Positions 16,340-24,992 of a stretch of 64,000 nucleotides of DNA are shown one piece after another. The stretch spans positions 64,877-128,876 of the forward strand of contig NZ_JAANOP010000005.1 in the NCBI RefSeq assembly GCF_011250515.1, given 5' to 3'. Numbering within the stretch: the stretch's first letter is position 1; each line of letters starts with the position of its first letter. This DNA comes from Aquirufa ecclesiirivi. GTDB lineage: Bacteria > Bacteroidota > Bacteroidia > Cytophagales > Spirosomataceae. The position numbers were made by a program, and so were the translations under genes. Under the pieces are notes generated by a model. The model was given only the letters and a program-made list of their open reading frames with translations, did not search any database and was not told the DNA's origin.

Positions 16340-18115
16340 CTATTCCAATTCCATCATATAAGGCAACATCGTTAAAAAGCCTTCACGCTTCTTCAAACGA
16401 TCTAATTCAAAGACCGATTTTGCCCAAGGTAAGTTTGATTTTGCCCAACGCATCTCCATCGCTTCTGAAGAAGTAGCAGACTCTAACAGACTATCAAAAA
16501 ACGATTTCGCTTTTGGATAAACGGCTACTTTATATTCCCCTGCTTTTAATTTTGATTTTTGAGCAGCTAGTTCTATGGCCTTATCCAACCCTCCTAACTC
16601 ATCTACTAAACCTATTTTCTTAGCTTGCTCTCCCGTCCAAACGCGACCGCCAGCAATCGATTTCAATTTTTCCAAAGACATTTTTCTTCCAGCGGCTGCT
16701 TTGCTGGTAAAACTCTCATAGCCTTCATTCACCATATTCTGAATAATGGATTTCTCAAAATCACTTAATTTACCTGCAGAGTTTAAGAAATGAGAATGTT
16801 CATGGGTATTCACGTGGTCTTGGCTTATACCTAATTTATTCTTAAAGAAATTTTCCAAATTTAACCATTGAGCAAATATGCCAATGGAACCCGTAATCGT
16901 AGTAGGTTGAGCCACAATAGCATCAGCTCCCATTGCCATGTAATATCCTCCTGAGGCAGCATAATTCGACATAGATGCAATGACAGGTTTTACTTTTTTT
17001 GCCAACAAGATCTCCCTCCACATAATATCAGAAGCCAATGAGGAACCTCCTGGTGAATCAATTCGCAATACAATAGCTTTCACCGATGAATTATCTCTCA
17101 ACTTGCGAAGCTCCTTCACAAAATCATCCGATCCAATGGACCCTTCTCCTCCACGCGTTCCTACAATCTCTCCTTCTGCAACTAAAATGGCGATCTTCTT
17201 CGTGCCTTCCACCTCTGGAATTGGGTTTTTAGCATGTAGATAGTCTGACATTTTCACCATAGTCAACTTCTCCTTGTCACCAATTTTTACCGCTTTCTTT
17301 AAAAGTGATTCAAACTGATCCCAATAACTCAATTTTAACATACCTAATTTCTCTGCTTTGTTTGGATTCATCGCTTGTAAACTATCAGCAATACGGTCTA
17401 AACGAGGTACAGAAATACCTTTACTTTGGGAAATCTTACTGAATATGACTTGGTTGATCGAACGAATGAACGACAGACTTTGCTCCTTACTTTCGGGACT
17501 CATATCTTCACGAATAAAAGGCTCTACAGCTGATTTATACGTTCCAACTCGAAACACCAAAGGTTCTATTTCCAACTTATCAAAAGCCTTTTTATAGAAC
17601 ATATATTGAACCGAAATTCCATTAAAATCCAATAAACCTGCCGGATTTAAATACAATTGGTTCGAAACAGATGCCAAATAATAAGCCTTTTCAGAATATG
17701 AATTAGAATATGCATATACAAACTTGCCTGACTTCTTAAATTTCTCTAAAGCATCGCGTATTTCAGATAACTGCGCATAACCCGCTATGGGAAAACTTAC
17801 ATCTAAATAAACGCCTTTGATTTTATCATCAACACGCGCTCTTTCCAAGGCTGATATAATCTGAATAAGTCCAATTTTTTCTGTACTAGAAAAAAACGGA
17901 TTGGGAAAATCTGAAAAAGGATTATCCTCGTTCGAAGCATTCTCAGCCATCGGTCGATTTAGGTCCAATTTCAAAATGGAATTTTCTTTAAGTTCATATT
18001 CTGAATCAGAAGAACTCATGGCGGAACCTATCCCAGCCACTAGAAAAATGCTTACCAGCAGAAATAAAAACATTCCTACAATGGTTGCCAGTGTGTATTT
18101 AACAAATTGCCACAT
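16340..18115 (-). CDS. sppA: Signal peptide peptidase SppA, 67K type
   Basis: Inner-membrane serine protease of 591 residues that degrades cleaved signal peptides; two tandem ClpP-like domains as in E. coli SppA. A membrane anchor is at residues 8-30. The catalytic dyad is Lys194 (VGTYKSAVEP) in the N-terminal domain and Ser388 (YAASGGYYMA) in the C-terminal domain, preceded by the oxyanion motif DSPGGS at 353-358. All key residues are intact. It is upstream of bioB on the same strand; co-transcription is possible, but bioB appears to have its own promoter. Confidence 0.95.
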   Translation of the reverse strand: MWQFVKYTLATIVGMFLFLLVSIFLVAGIGSAMSSSDSEYELKENSILKLDLNRPMAENASNEDNPFSDFPNPFFSSTEKIGLIQIISALERARVDDKIKGVYLDVSFPIAGYAQLSEIRDALEKFKKSGKFVYAYSNSYSEKAYYLASVSNQLYLNPAGLLDFNGISVQYMFYKKAFDKLEIEPLVFRVGTYKSAVEPFIREDMSPESKEQSLSFIRSINQVIFSKISQSKGISVPRLDRIADSLQAMNPNKAEKLGMLKLSYWDQFESLLKKAVKIGDKEKLTMVKMSDYLHAKNPIPEVEGTKKIAILVAEGEIVGTRGGEGSIGSDDFVKELRKLRDNSSVKAIVLRIDSPGGSSLASDIMWREILLAKKVKPVIASMSNYAASGGYYMAMGADAIVAQPTTITGSIGIFAQWLNLENFFKNKLGISQDHVNTHEHSHFLNSAGKLSDFEKSIIQNMVNEGYESFTSKAAAGRKMSLEKLKSIAGGRVWTGEQAKKIGLVDELGGLDKAIELAAQKSKLKAGEYKVAVYPKAKSFFDSLLESATSSEAMEMRWAKSNLPWAKSVFELDRLKKREGFLTMLPYMMELE

Positions 18116-18208
18116 ATCTATTTATTTTTTGCGAATTTGGTGTCAATACATAACAATCCATCACAAATTATGTTCAAAGGAATATTCTCACAAACAACGG
18201 GGATATGA

Positions 18209-18826
18209 CTATCCGAAGTTTTTACGGTAATCTTCTCTAGATTGACGAATCACTTCATGCGCCACCTCTCTACCATACACATCATCAATATCCACAGCTA
18301 AAGAACTCGTCTCACCTGGTAACATTTTGTAAGTCCAAAAATAATGCCTCAATCGTTGAACAATGTCCTTAGGTGCATCAGAAATATCTCTCCATTTACC
18401 ATAAATTGGGTCATCTTTTAACACGGCAATTATTTTATCATCAGCCTCTCCTTTATCAATCATACGAATTCCCCCAATAGGAATCGCTTGACATAAAATA
18501 TCGCCATGTGTGATGGCACGTTCGGACAACACACAAATATCTAAGGGATCACCATCACCTTGTAAAATGTCTTTTCCAGAGTATTTTCTGGCCAACTCCG
18601 CAATTCCTTCAGCGCAATACGTTTGAGGTAAAAAGCCATATAAGGCTGGAACTATATTGGAAAACTTTTGAGGACGATCAATCTTCAAATAGCCTGTTTG
18701 TTTGTCTATTTCATATTTAACGGTGTCCGTCGGTACAATTTCAATAAAAGCCGTTACCAATTCAGGCATTTGATCTCCAATTTGAATTCCGTGCCAAGGG
18801 TGTGCCTTAAAGAAGTTTCTATTCAT
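18209..18826 (-). CDS. ppa: Inorganic pyrophosphatase, family I
   Basis: Soluble Mg-dependent enzyme of 205 residues that hydrolyses pyrophosphate from biosynthetic reactions. Visible signature: GDGDPLDICVL near residues 96-106 with the metal-binding aspartates, the substrate-binding YGFLPQTYC region, and DKGEADDKIIAV with further metal ligands. The N-terminal NFFKAHPWHGI is typical of the longer Bacteroidota form. Single gene, divergent from def, with a likely -7 box at 18870-18877. Confidence 0.95.
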   Translation of the reverse strand: MNRNFFKAHPWHGIQIGDQMPELVTAFIEIVPTDTVKYEIDKQTGYLKIDRPQKFSNIVPALYGFLPQTYCAEGIAELARKYSGKDILQGDGDPLDICVLSERAITHGDILCQAIPIGGIRMIDKGEADDKIIAVLKDDPIYGKWRDISDAPKDIVQRLRHYFWTYKMLPGETSSLAVDIDDVYGREVAHEVIRQSREDYRKNFG

Positions 18827-18869
18827 GGTATTTTTTCTGGGTTAAATTGCTACTCAGGTTTTAATCCTA

Positions 18870-18877
18870 CAAAATTA
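18870..18877 (-). promoter_or_regulatory. Probable -7 promoter box of ppa
   Basis: TAATTTTG on the minus strand fits TAnnTTTG, 44 bases before the ppa ATG. A CTG, not TTG, lies about 19 bases upstream, so the -33 element is weak. Confidence 0.42.
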
Positions 18878-18982
18878 CAAAAAATATGCTGAAAACAGTC
18901 CTGTTTAGACATTCCAAAGCACAAAGGTTTAGCGGGCATTCCATTTAATTTAGTTAAATTCGCAGTTTGAATTCCATTGACC

Positions 18983-19555
18983 ATGATATATCCCATCATA
19001 CCTTACGGTGACCCTGTCTTAAGGAAGATAGCCAAAGACATTGAACCAGGCAGTATTGATTTAATTGCTTTAGCCGAAGACATGTTTGAAACCATGTATG
19101 CGGCAAGTGGAGTAGGTTTAGCCGCTCCTCAAATCGGCAAAGATATTCGCCTATTTGTGGTGGATGGTCGTCCCATGAATGAAGGAGAAGAAGAGGAAGA
19201 TATAGATTCCTCATTAATTGATTTCAAAAAAGTATTCGTCAACCCAACCATCGTAGATGAAACTGGAGAAGAATGGGGATTTGAAGAAGGTTGTCTCTCC
19301 ATCCCAGGTATTAGAGGGGAAGTATGGCGACCAGAATATGTCAAAATCCATTATTATACAGAACACTGGGAAGAAAAAGAAGAAGTATTTGAAGGCTTAG
19401 CCGCTCGAATCATTCAACACGAATATGACCATATCGAAGGTATCCTTTTCACCGACCACTTAAATGTGGTCAAAAAGCGCCTGATCAAAAATAAATTAAC
19501 GGATATCACCCGCGGAAAAGTTTCTGTGGATTATAAAATGAAATTCCCTAGGTAA
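18983..19555 (+). CDS. def: Peptide deformylase
   Basis: Fe/Zn hydrolase of 190 residues that removes the formyl group from nascent proteins. The three motifs are intact: GVGLAAPQIG, EGCLSIPG and QHEYDHIEG with the metal ligands Cys, His, His and catalytic Glu. ATG 18983 (MIYPIIPYGDPVLRK) matches the usual family start; an in-frame TTG two codons earlier is possible but less likely. An acidic insertion (NEGEEEEDIDSSL) before the second motif is typical of Bacteroidota. pheT starts 6 bases after the stop, so the two are co-transcribed. Confidence 0.95.
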   Translation: MIYPIIPYGDPVLRKIAKDIEPGSIDLIALAEDMFETMYAASGVGLAAPQIGKDIRLFVVDGRPMNEGEEEEDIDSSLIDFKKVFVNPTIVDETGEEWGFEEGCLSIPGIRGEVWRPEYVKIHYYTEHWEEKEEVFEGLAARIIQHEYDHIEGILFTDHLNVVKKRLIKNKLTDITRGKVSVDYKMKFPR

Positions 19556-19561
19556 TCGAAT

Positions 19562-21997
19562 ATGAAGATTTCAACAACTTGGCTTAACGATTTTATAGAC
19601 TTATCACAACTGCCTCAACAAGGTAGCCCGGATGAACTGGATGTCTTGTTAACCAATACAGGATTAGAAGTAGAAGGCATTGAAGCACATGATCAAATTC
19701 CTGGTGGATTAAAAGGCTTTGTGGTGGGTGAAGTCATCAGCTGTGAAAAATTCCAAGTCAAAGAAAAAACATTGAGTGCCACTACGGTTGACGTAGGACA
19801 GGAAGAATTACTTCAAATTGTATGTGGAGCTGCTAATGTAGCCCAAGGTCAAAAAGTAATTGTTGCCACTCCAGGTACCACTTTGTTTGACAAAGAGGGT
19901 AAGCCTGTTTTTACCATTGAAAAAAGAAAAGTATACGGTCAAGTATCCGAAGGGATGATTTGTGCCGAAGATGAAATAGGCATTGGAGATTCACATGATG
20001 GCATTTTGGTTTTAGAAACACAACTAGCTAACGGAACACCTGCTACTACTTATTTCAACATTCAATCGGACTTAGTACTTGAAATCGGCCTTACACCTAA
20101 CCGTGCAGATGCTGCTTCTCACTGGGGGGTGGCTAGGGATATACGTGCTGTAAGTGGATTAGACATCAAATTACCCAATGTTAGTTCCTTCCAAGAAAGT
20201 GATAATACCTATCCCATTCAAGTTCAAATTGAAGACGAAGGATGTACGCGTTTTTGCGGTATAAGTATAGATCAAGTCAAAGTGGGTCCATCTCCAGAAT
20301 GGCTTAAAGATCGTTTGCAAGCGATTGGTTTACGTCCTATCAATAACATTGTCGACATCACCAATTTCATTTGTCACGGCTTAGGCCAACCCATGCATGC
20401 TTATGATTGGAAGCAAATTAATGGTCAAAAACTATTCGTCAAATCTTTAGCTGCAGGAACTCCATTCACTACCTTAGATGGCATTGAACGGCAATTAGAT
20501 GGAGAAGAAATCATGATTTGTGATGCCGATGGACCAATAGGCTTAGCAGGTATCATGGGTGGTTCTAATTCCAGCATACAAGAAAACACAAGCCGAGTAT
20601 TTTTGGAAGTGGCGCATTTTAGACCTGAACGCATCCGTAAATCATCTCAAGTTCATGGCCTAAAAACAGATGCTTCCTTCCGATTTGAACGAGGTACTGA
20701 TATTGAAGCAAAATTACTGGCCTTACAATATGCTACTATCTTGATTCAAGAATTGGCCGGTGGAAAAGTAGCTTCTCAATTAATAGATTACTACCCCAAC
20801 CAACCTGAGTTGGCACATATCGACATGACCTATGAGCGCATTCATTCCATCATGGGAATTGAATTAGCGCCTGAGCGTGTTCAAGAAATTTTAGTAGCCC
20901 TGGATTTTAAATTAAGCCATGTAAGCCCTTCTGGTTTCACGGCCATCGCACCTGCCTATCGAGTAGATGTCACCAGAGAAGCGGATGTCATTGAAGAAAT
21001 TTTGCGAATCCATGGATTGGATAATATCCCATTGTCTGAGCATTTAAGTGCTCATTTCATTTCAGAATTTCCAGCGCTGGATAAAGAGAAAGTCCAACAA
21101 ACTATTGGGCATCAATTGGCAGCCAAAGGATTTCAAGAAATCATTAGCAATTCCCTAACCAAAGCTGAGTTTCATACTTGGATTGAAAAGGATTTAAGCT
21201 TTGAATCTGTTGAGATTTTAAATAAACTATCCGAAGATCTAGGCGTCATGCGTCAGCACATGGTGTTTCATGGATTAGAGGCCTTGGCACATAACATCAA
21301 CCGTCGCCAGAAGGATTTAAAATTAGTAGAGTTTGGTAAAACCTACCATAAAAAAGGAGCCAAATACATCGAGAAGCGCCATGCTACTTTATATGCTACA
21401 GGTTTATGGCAGGGGGAAACATGGGATCATGCTCCACAAAAAACGCAATTGTACCATTTGTTTCAAGTGTGTAAAGCAGTTATGCAACACTTAGGCAACA
21501 AGCCGTTTGACACAGAGGTCATTGAAGGCTCTTCTGTATATGCCTATGGATTACGCATTTCGGTACAAAAGAAAAGTTGCCTAGAACTTGGTATGATTCA
21601 TCCGAATTTAGCCGAGAAATTTGATGTAAAACAAGATGTTTTCATGGCAGATTTCGACTGGGATTATTGGGTAAAACAGGAGAAAACAGATTTTGTTTAC
21701 CAAGAAATTACTAAGTTCCCAGAGGTCCGTCGTGATTTGTCTTTAGTTATTAATAAAGAAGTGAGTTTCCAATCGATTCAACGAGTAGCAGAACAAACAG
21801 AAAAAAACATCTTGAAACAAGTTGCCCTATTTGATGTCTATGAAGGCAAAAATTTAGGTGAAGGCAAGAAATCCTATTCCATTAGTTTCATCTTACAAGA
21901 TGAAAATCAAACCTTGACCGACAAGGTGATTGACTCCACCATGGAGCGATTCATTCAACGATTTGAGAAGGAATTAGGGGCTATCATACGCAAGTAA
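19562..21997 (+). CDS. pheT: Phenylalanyl-tRNA synthetase beta subunit
   Basis: 811-residue beta subunit of the (alpha-beta)2 enzyme charging tRNA-Phe. Domains in order: N-terminal B1, an OB-fold tRNA-binding region at about 45-155 (GFVVGEVISCEKF, KVIVATPGTTLF), B3/B4 editing domain around 210-390 (NNIVDITNF, RFERGTD), B5 around 410-480, catalytic-like core, and a C-terminal FDX-ACB anticodon-binding domain (KFPEVRRDLSLVI, about 715-811). Length is normal. pheS is not in the window. It is second in an operon with def, and a 44-base perfect palindrome follows the stop. Confidence 0.97.
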   Translation: MKISTTWLNDFIDLSQLPQQGSPDELDVLLTNTGLEVEGIEAHDQIPGGLKGFVVGEVISCEKFQVKEKTLSATTVDVGQEELLQIVCGAANVAQGQKVIVATPGTTLFDKEGKPVFTIEKRKVYGQVSEGMICAEDEIGIGDSHDGILVLETQLANGTPATTYFNIQSDLVLEIGLTPNRADAASHWGVARDIRAVSGLDIKLPNVSSFQESDNTYPIQVQIEDEGCTRFCGISIDQVKVGPSPEWLKDRLQAIGLRPINNIVDITNFICHGLGQPMHAYDWKQINGQKLFVKSLAAGTPFTTLDGIERQLDGEEIMICDADGPIGLAGIMGGSNSSIQENTSRVFLEVAHFRPERIRKSSQVHGLKTDASFRFERGTDIEAKLLALQYATILIQELAGGKVASQLIDYYPNQPELAHIDMTYERIHSIMGIELAPERVQEILVALDFKLSHVSPSGFTAIAPAYRVDVTREADVIEEILRIHGLDNIPLSEHLSAHFISEFPALDKEKVQQTIGHQLAAKGFQEIISNSLTKAEFHTWIEKDLSFESVEILNKLSEDLGVMRQHMVFHGLEALAHNINRRQKDLKLVEFGKTYHKKGAKYIEKRHATLYATGLWQGETWDHAPQKTQLYHLFQVCKAVMQHLGNKPFDTEVIEGSSVYAYGLRISVQKKSCLELGMIHPNLAEKFDVKQDVFMADFDWDYWVKQEKTDFVYQEITKFPEVRRDLSLVINKEVSFQSIQRVAEQTEKNILKQVALFDVYEGKNLGEGKKSYSISFILQDENQTLTDKVIDSTMERFIQRFEKELGAIIRK

Positions 21998-22019
21998 TTT
22001 CCCAAACATCTTTTATGTA

Positions 22020-22063
22020 AATTATAAGTTTACTGATAAAATTTTATCAGTAAACTTATAATT
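22020..22063. repeat. Perfect 44-base palindrome downstream of pheT
   Basis: Each half is 22 bases (left half begins AATTATAAGTTTACTG) with no loop and no mismatch. It is about 84% AT and lacks a T tract, so it is a poor intrinsic terminator. It starts 22 bases past the pheT stop. It could be a cruciform, an operator, a dispersed repeat or an RNA-level hairpin. Confidence 0.9.
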
Positions 22064-22171
22064 GATTTAACCCCTATTGTTATATCAATAAAATAGATAC
22101 TTTGGCATTGAAAAAGAATGACACTCGGTCAGCTTGGATAATCATTACTTAATACTAAAACCTCTAATACA

Positions 22172-22579
22172 TTGAATACCGTTCTCTATTTCCATAAAAT
22201 ACCAGCCTACTTTACTCATATCATACCTACCAAATTGGAAGTTGATGGTATTAAATTCCCATTACAAGATGAAATTTCTTTGTGGGCCTTATCCAAAAGC
22301 TACGGCCATTTCAAATTGCGATTAGTATTTTTTGGACTAATCAAATCAAAAGCATTGATTATACCCGCAAATAACAAGTCCATTCACCTGAAAGTAGCAT
22401 TAATGCGGCATAAAATTCCCCGTTTCACCTTGGCTATCATGGCGATTGGTTTCCCAATGGTTTATAAAATCAATTCCCAATTCATGGCCTATGCCTTTCT
22501 CATCTTTTCTCCAATTACCTATATGATGGATGCATTAACCCATCTTGTAGAAATCCAAGAAACAAATCCCCCTGCCTAA
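22172..22579 (+). CDS. Hypothetical small membrane protein
   Basis: 135 residues, family not recognised. The start is a TTG at 22172; no ATG is available between the upstream in-frame stop and the body. It begins with a short region (LEVDGIKFPLQDEISLWALS) and has two or three hydrophobic stretches (LRLVFFGL; FTLAIMAIGFPMVYKI; FMAYAFLIFSPITYMM), suggesting a membrane protein. The composition and codons look like real coding sequence and it is followed by a good terminator, but homology cannot be tested here. It may be the last gene of the def-pheT unit or independent. Confidence 0.6.
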   Translation: MNTVLYFHKIPAYFTHIIPTKLEVDGIKFPLQDEISLWALSKSYGHFKLRLVFFGLIKSKALIIPANNKSIHLKVALMRHKIPRFTLAIMAIGFPMVYKINSQFMAYAFLIFSPITYMMDALTHLVEIQETNPPA

Positions 22580-22589
22580 ACCCACAAAA

Positions 22590-22611
22590 AAAGGGAGCCT
22601 TAGCTCCCTTT
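22590..22611. terminator. Bidirectional intrinsic terminator
   Basis: AAAGGGAGC / GCTCCCTTT, 9-base arms with a CTTA loop, with A and T tracts on both sides. It sits between the convergent small membrane protein gene and ffh. Confidence 0.9.
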
Positions 22612-22633
22612 CTACCTATAATTCTCATGAAGC

Positions 22634-23968
22634 TTAGCGCTTCATCATATTGGCCATGTTAGGCATTTTCATCTTACCATCTTGCACCTTATTCATCATG
22701 CGCATCATCTTACGCATATCTTCAAATTGCTTCAAAAGATTATTCACCTGCTGGATCGACGTTCCCGAACCTACTGCAATACGGTTCTTACGAGAAGGAT
22801 TCAATATATCTGGATTTTGACGCTCCTTCAACGTCATAGATTGAATGATCGCTTCAATTGGTTTAAATGAATCATTGGAAATATCGACATCCTTCACAGC
22901 TTGACCCATGCCTGGAACCATGCCCATCAAATCCTTGATATTTCCCATCTTCTTGATTTGCTGCAACTGCGCATAAAAATCTTCAAATGAGAAATTATTC
23001 TGACGAATCTTCTTATTCAATCGAGCTGCCTCATCTTCATCAAATGCCTGCTGCGCTCTTTCTACCAAAGAAAGTACGTCGCCCATACCCAAAATACGGT
23101 TCGCCATACGATCAGGATAAAACTGATCTAAAGCCTCCATCTTTTCTCCAGTAGAAATAAACTTGATAGGCTTTTCTACCACCTGACGGATAGACAATGC
23201 CGCTCCACCTCGTGAATCACCATCCAATTTGGTCAATACCACCCCATCAAAATCCAAACGGTCATTGAATGTTTTGGCTGTATTTACCGCATCTTGACCC
23301 GTCATGGAATCCACCACAAACAATATTTCCGTTGGCTTAATCGCTGCTTTTACCGCTGCTATTTCATTCATCATCGCTTCATCCACAGCCAAACGACCAG
23401 CGGTATCCACAATCACGACTTTCTTACCCATTTTACGGGCATAAGACAAAGCATTCTCTGCTATGCTAACCGCATTTTTATTTTCAGGTTCCGCATACAC
23501 CTCTACCCCAACTTGCTCACCCAACACTTTCAACTGATCAATCGCCGCAGGACGGTAAATATCACAGGCAACTAACAAAACCTGACGACCTCCCTTTTTA
23601 ATGTATTGAGCTAATTTTCCAGAGAAAGTGGTCTTACCCGAACCTTGAAGACCCGCAATTAACACCACAGAAGGATCGCCCTTAAGATTGATTTCTTGTT
23701 TTTGTCCACCCATCAATTGAGTCAACTCCTCATGCACAATCTTTACCAACAATTGACCAGGTTCTACCGAAATCAAAATCTTTTGACCCAAAGCCTGCTC
23801 CTTAATTCGATCAGTGATTTCCTTGGCAACTTTATAGTTCACGTCGGCATCCATCAAGGCTCTTCTAATTTCCTTCACAGTTGCCGCTACATTGACATCC
23901 GTAATTCGACCATTCCCCTTCAGGGTACGCATGGCAGAGTTTAACTTTGAACTTAAATTCTCAAACAT
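22634..23968 (-). CDS. ffh: Signal recognition particle protein Ffh
   Basis: SRP54 homologue of 444 residues that binds 4.5S RNA and signal sequences and delivers ribosomes to FtsY. N domain to about 85, then the G domain with P loop GLQGSGKTTFSG, DTAGR, and TKLDGDSRGG; the C-terminal M domain (from about 300) is methionine-rich and ends in MMRMMNKVQDGKMKMPNMAN. All GTPase motifs are intact and the length is normal. Single gene, followed by purU upstream on the same strand. Confidence 0.97.
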   Translation of the reverse strand: MFENLSSKLNSAMRTLKGNGRITDVNVAATVKEIRRALMDADVNYKVAKEITDRIKEQALGQKILISVEPGQLLVKIVHEELTQLMGGQKQEINLKGDPSVVLIAGLQGSGKTTFSGKLAQYIKKGGRQVLLVACDIYRPAAIDQLKVLGEQVGVEVYAEPENKNAVSIAENALSYARKMGKKVVIVDTAGRLAVDEAMMNEIAAVKAAIKPTEILFVVDSMTGQDAVNTAKTFNDRLDFDGVVLTKLDGDSRGGAALSIRQVVEKPIKFISTGEKMEALDQFYPDRMANRILGMGDVLSLVERAQQAFDEDEAARLNKKIRQNNFSFEDFYAQLQQIKKMGNIKDLMGMVPGMGQAVKDVDISNDSFKPIEAIIQSMTLKERQNPDILNPSRKNRIAVGSGTSIQQVNNLLKQFEDMRKMMRMMNKVQDGKMKMPNMANMMKR

Positions 23969-24022
23969 AATATTGAATCGATTAAAAAAAGGGAATGCAA
24001 TTTACGCTTTTTCAAGCAAAAA

Positions 24023-24856
24023 TTATTCAAATAATATGGTCTTGTTTTGATGAATAAATACTCTATCCTCTAAAACCAAACGCAAAGCCTTTGCCAAGAC
24101 AATTTTTTCCACATCTTTTCCAGCCTTGGACATATCTTTGGCTGAATAGGTATGATTGACGGGAACAATTTCCTGACAAATAATCGGACCTTCATCCAAA
24201 TCGTCTGTCACAAAATGAGCCGTAGCTCCAATAATCTTTACTCCCCGATCAAATGCCTGCTGATATGGTCTAGCCCCAATAAAAGCCGGCAAAAAGGAAT
24301 GATGGATATTGATCAGCTTCCCTTTATGTTTCAAAGAGAATTGCGGTGTTAGAATCCGCATGTATTTGGCCAAAACAATTAAATCAGGTAGATAATATTC
24401 GATTTGCTGATTGAGCAACACCTCATGGGCTTCCCTTTCCAAACCGCCAGCCGATATAAAATGAAAGGGTACTTGAAATTGTTGGCATAAAGAAGCTAAA
24501 TCTTCGTGATTTCCAATCACGGCATCAACCTTAAAATTCAGATCTTGATATTGATACTTAATTAATAATTCCCCCAAACAATGGTGCTCTTTAGTCACTA
24601 AAATTAGCACCCGCTTTTGCTTCGGCGGAATGATTTCCACTTCTGCTTGCTTGGGTAACATGGAAATTAATCGCTCCTGAACCAAGACTAAATCGCATGG
24701 ACCAGTAAAGGAGATACGCATGAAAAAACGATCCGAACCCTCATCCACAAACTCATTGGTTTGAGTTACATTAACCAATTGTTCGTACAAGATGCCCGTA
24801 ATTTTATGAACCAAACCCTTCTCATCCCTACAAGCAATTTTAATAATCGTCTCCAT
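24023..24856 (-). CDS. purU: Formyltetrahydrofolate deformylase
   Basis: Cytosolic enzyme of 277 residues that hydrolyses 10-formyl-THF to THF and formate, supplying formate for purine synthesis and balancing one-carbon pools. An N-terminal ACT domain (residues about 1-80, KIACRDEKGLVHKIT) precedes a formyltransferase-like domain with IHHSFLPAFIGARPY, then ATAHFVTDDLDEGPII containing the catalytic His and Asp. The ACT domain separates it from PurN and Fmt. Divergent from icd. Confidence 0.93.
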   Translation of the reverse strand: METIIKIACRDEKGLVHKITGILYEQLVNVTQTNEFVDEGSDRFFMRISFTGPCDLVLVQERLISMLPKQAEVEIIPPKQKRVLILVTKEHHCLGELLIKYQYQDLNFKVDAVIGNHEDLASLCQQFQVPFHFISAGGLEREAHEVLLNQQIEYYLPDLIVLAKYMRILTPQFSLKHKGKLINIHHSFLPAFIGARPYQQAFDRGVKIIGATAHFVTDDLDEGPIICQEIVPVNHTYSAKDMSKAGKDVEKIVLAKALRLVLEDRVFIHQNKTILFE

Positions 24857-24879
24857 GAAAAATTTATTCGTAAATTCTT

Positions 24880-24887
24880 CAAATTTA
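24880..24887 (-). promoter_or_regulatory. Possible -7 promoter box of purU
   Basis: TAAATTTG on the minus strand fits TAnnTTTG, 24 bases before the purU ATG. No -33 match. Confidence 0.38.
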
Positions 24888-24921
24888 GCCCGAAATAATG
24901 GAGTAAAAAAGATTTAGTCTT

Positions 24922-24929
24922 TACCTTTG
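24922..24929 (+). promoter_or_regulatory. Probable -7 promoter box of icd
   Basis: TACCTTTG matches TAnnTTTG exactly. It predicts a leader of about 57 bases before the ATG at 24993. The -33 element is not obvious. Confidence 0.5.
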
Positions 24930-24992
24930 CAGGATTATCAAGACGTAGTCTGGTAATTTTAAGAACGTAACATCATATACTTGTATTAAACA

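Noticed and set aside
22020-22063. Intrinsic terminator of pheT
   Set aside because: The stem is almost all A-T and no T tract follows, so it was listed as a palindrome of unknown role.
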